Shown here in pieces: positions 62,814-64,000 of a stretch of 64,000 nucleotides of DNA (position 1 is the first letter of the stretch; every line of letters starts with the position of its first letter). This stretch comes from Zygnema cylindricum (Eukaryota > Streptophyta > Zygnematophyceae > Zygnematales > Zygnemataceae), in contig JBBHKE010001632.1 of NCBI GenBank assembly GCA_037447655.1, positions 167,915 through 231,914 on the forward strand. Direction: 5' to 3'. The position numbers were made by a program, and so were the translations under genes. The notes beneath the pieces were generated by a model. That model saw only the letters and a list, made by a program, of their open reading frames with translations, did no database searches and had not been told where the DNA came from.

Positions 62814-63714
62814 AAGGGAGGAGAGAGCGAGAGCAAGAGAGGGAGGGAGGGGGAGAGCGAGAGAGAGAGCGAGAGGGGCAGAGCGAGAGAGAGAGCGAGA
62901 GGGGCAGAGGGAGAGAGAGGGATGACTGGAACCAAAAAACTACGAAAGTTCATTGCTTAGGGCCTTACTTACCCACTTGTCAGGATTGTTCTAAGAGAAT
63001 AAATTGACCTTCTCACTCATGTAATCAAGGCATGAAAATGATACAAGAGAAAATGAAAAAGAAAGTGGTACAAGTGAAAATGATGGAATCCAACTTAAAT
63101 TAAATAGAAAGACCAAATGCAGGAAGACGCATTGCCTGACAAAAGGATAAAAATCGTTAACTGCGTGAACAGTTTGGAAACCTAAATTCTCCCAGATTAA
63201 AATGAAAAAAGAAATAAATAAACAAAAAAAAAAGGATCCTACATACATACATACATAAATACCCTGAAATTAACATCTGTTCTCGAGAACAATCCTTAGT
63301 TTGAACCTTCCTGAGCCAGTCCAGCACATAGTTTTGATAAACAGGTTAAAAACGATGGTAAAAAAGAAAAATAACCGTGAAAAGGAACACCGTAAAGAGG
63401 AAAATGACCGTAAAACTGTAAAATAAAAAATGACCGTAAAACTTTAAAAAGAAAAAATGACCGTAAAACCGCATAAAGGAAAAATGACCGTGAAAAGGAA
63501 AAATGACCTTTAAAAGGAAAAATGACTGCAGAAAGGAGAAATGTCACACTTACCGAATGGATTCAGAGAGCTCTAATTGCACATAACCGCCTCGTGTGGC
63601 AGCTTTTGAAGAAACAGCGATTCCAGAATTAGAATCGGAGGGCTCAGAAGGATTGACATGTCGGACGGCATCTCTGTACTTCAAAAATGCTGAGGTTCGA
63701 TTACGAGTGGCCAT
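56513..63714 (-). CDS. SYP4-type syntaxin (SYP41/42/43), trans-Golgi network Qa-SNARE
   Basis: Eight exons join in phase to 319 aa: 63554-63714, 61883-62165, 61330-61419, 58871-58936, 58612-58716, 58254-58319, 57181-57261 and 56513-56620. It starts MATRNRTSAFLKYRD, as in plant SYP41-43. Next come the N-terminal helical region (LPPLWVDLSEKVKEEM…, ENIELLTQEITRILKR), the MDFRK block, a short acidic linker (DPEDDEFF), and the SNARE helix with zero-layer Gln in VIDQGTVVDRIDYNI. It ends with a membrane anchor of about 20 residues rich in Leu, Met and Ile and a Lys-Lys tail. Usual length is about 320-330, so a tiny exon after EQQQE could be missing. Exon 2 uses a GC donor (CAG/GCAAGT). Known role: fusion at the TGN with SYP61, VTI12 and VPS45. 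Introns carry MITEs and purine tracts. Confidence 0.93.
57285..57545. repeat. (AAAAGG)n purine tract in a SYP4 intron
   Basis: Runs of aaaggaaaagg units with single-base variants. The Phe/Ser/Leu-rich minus-strand frames across it are artefacts of the repeat. Confidence 0.92.
59167..59689. mobile_element. Stowaway-like MITE in SYP4 intron 3
   Basis: TA at 59165-59166 and 59690-59691; ends caccgtgaatcgctattagcg and cgctaatagcgattcacggtg, near-perfect inverted repeats. Same size class as 5076-5595 and related to 55371-55961. Confidence 0.9.
60271..60468. mobile_element. Short Stowaway-like MITE in SYP4 intron 3
   Basis: TA at 60269-60270 and 60469-60470; ends caccgcccatcgctattagcg and ccaatagcgatgtaaagtg. 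About 200 bp. Confidence 0.8.
60474..60688. mobile_element. Short diverged Stowaway-like MITE in SYP4 intron 3
   Basis: Left end caccgtgaatcgctattag lies 5 bp after the previous MITE. The right end is decayed (gctaataattatacataatgta). Centre similar to 38052-38250 (ggggcaccgacat). Confidence 0.65.
62361..62930. repeat. GA-rich and TA microsatellite block in SYP4 intron 1
   Basis: Long agag runs interrupted by tatatata (62641-62666) and gata repeats. Open frames here (Arg/Glu-rich plus strand, Ser/Leu-rich minus strand) are products of the repeat. Confidence 0.92.
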
Positions 63715-64000
63715 GGATTTGGTGAAAATAATAGTCAATACAAAAATTTCCTTGCAAGATCCATGAGCTTGGAGCAAAATAATGATTTTAGAGCAAGAAA
63801 TTGATTACAGGAAATGTTTACTAAAAATGATTACTAAAACTGTTTAGCATTCGCCACGTGATTAGACAGATCTGGTATAAAATAATAAAACCTTTTTCTT
63901 TTACTCCTGCCACATTCTTTCTTCTTTGATTTTAGCATAGATCACTGTAATTTTGAACCCTAAAAAGCAATAAATTGTCACACGCGAGAAGAAGACAAAG
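63715..64000 (-). promoter_or_regulatory. Upstream region of SYP4
   Basis: Contains a G-box core cacgtg at 63854-63859 and an AT-rich block at 63875-63890, both plausible promoter elements by sequence only. Nothing else is recognised up to the window edge. Confidence 0.35.

Noticed and set aside
62327-62953. Arg/Glu-rich and Ser/Leu-rich frames
   Set aside because: Products of the GA and TA microsatellites in SYP4 intron 1.

Overview
The window looks like nuclear DNA of a streptophyte, most likely a land plant. I see intron-containing genes with plant-type products: an ARF1 GTPase of exactly 181 aa, a TGN-type SYP4 syntaxin, a DUF2993/LmeA-like protein and an RlmN-like methyltransferase. They sit in AT-rich sequence full of Ty1-copia, hAT-like, Stowaway-like (TA target) and Harbinger-like (TWA target) elements. 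The species cannot be fixed from this. The copia primer site matches the anticodon arm of plant initiator tRNA-Met rather than its 3' end, which is not the usual arrangement in flowering plants.

Layout. (1) 1-5.9 kb and 36.6-41.6 kb are arms of a large inverted duplication. Each arm carries an ARF1 gene of six coding exons, and the two copies predict the same protein. Part of the gene is identical between arms, introns included, while the distal upstream flanks are visibly diverged. The arms differ by three transposon insertions, and the other arm keeps the empty site each time. (2) 6-11 kb is a field of small non-autonomous DNA transposons. (3) 11.2-15.3 kb (+) holds a five-exon DUF2993/LmeA-like gene, rebuilt here by joining exons. 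(4) 16.9-22.7 kb is repeats: hAT-like elements with exact 8-bp target duplications, CAATA arrays, nested Harbinger-like termini and an old LTR fragment. (5) 23.2-29.6 kb is a full copia element on the minus strand with near-identical LTRs, a 5-bp target duplication and one open gag-pol frame. (6) 30.6-36.6 kb is a decayed related copia, truncated at its 5' end and interrupted by a solo LTR of the first family. Its truncated end meets the arm B duplication directly. (7) 42.2-43.6 kb is a hAT-like element with a MITE inside it. (8) 44.6-49.1 kb (-) is an RlmN-like gene. Four C-terminal exons join cleanly, but the 5' exon is low-complexity, out of frame at a purine tract, and lacks the radical-SAM CxxxCxxC motif. 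(9) 49.6-55.9 kb is repeats, including a GTAC-rich element with telomere-like TTTAGGG units and a MITE sitting exactly in the terminal TA of a hAT-like element. (10) 56.5-63.7 kb (-) is a complete SYP4 (SYP41/42/43-type) Qa-SNARE gene of eight exons predicting 319 aa.

The host genes do not form one pathway. ARF1 and SYP4 both act at the Golgi/trans-Golgi network, but nothing here shows that their proximity matters. Exon borders were chosen by hand from GT(GC)-AG sites, phase continuity and remembered family conservation; no alignment or search was run.
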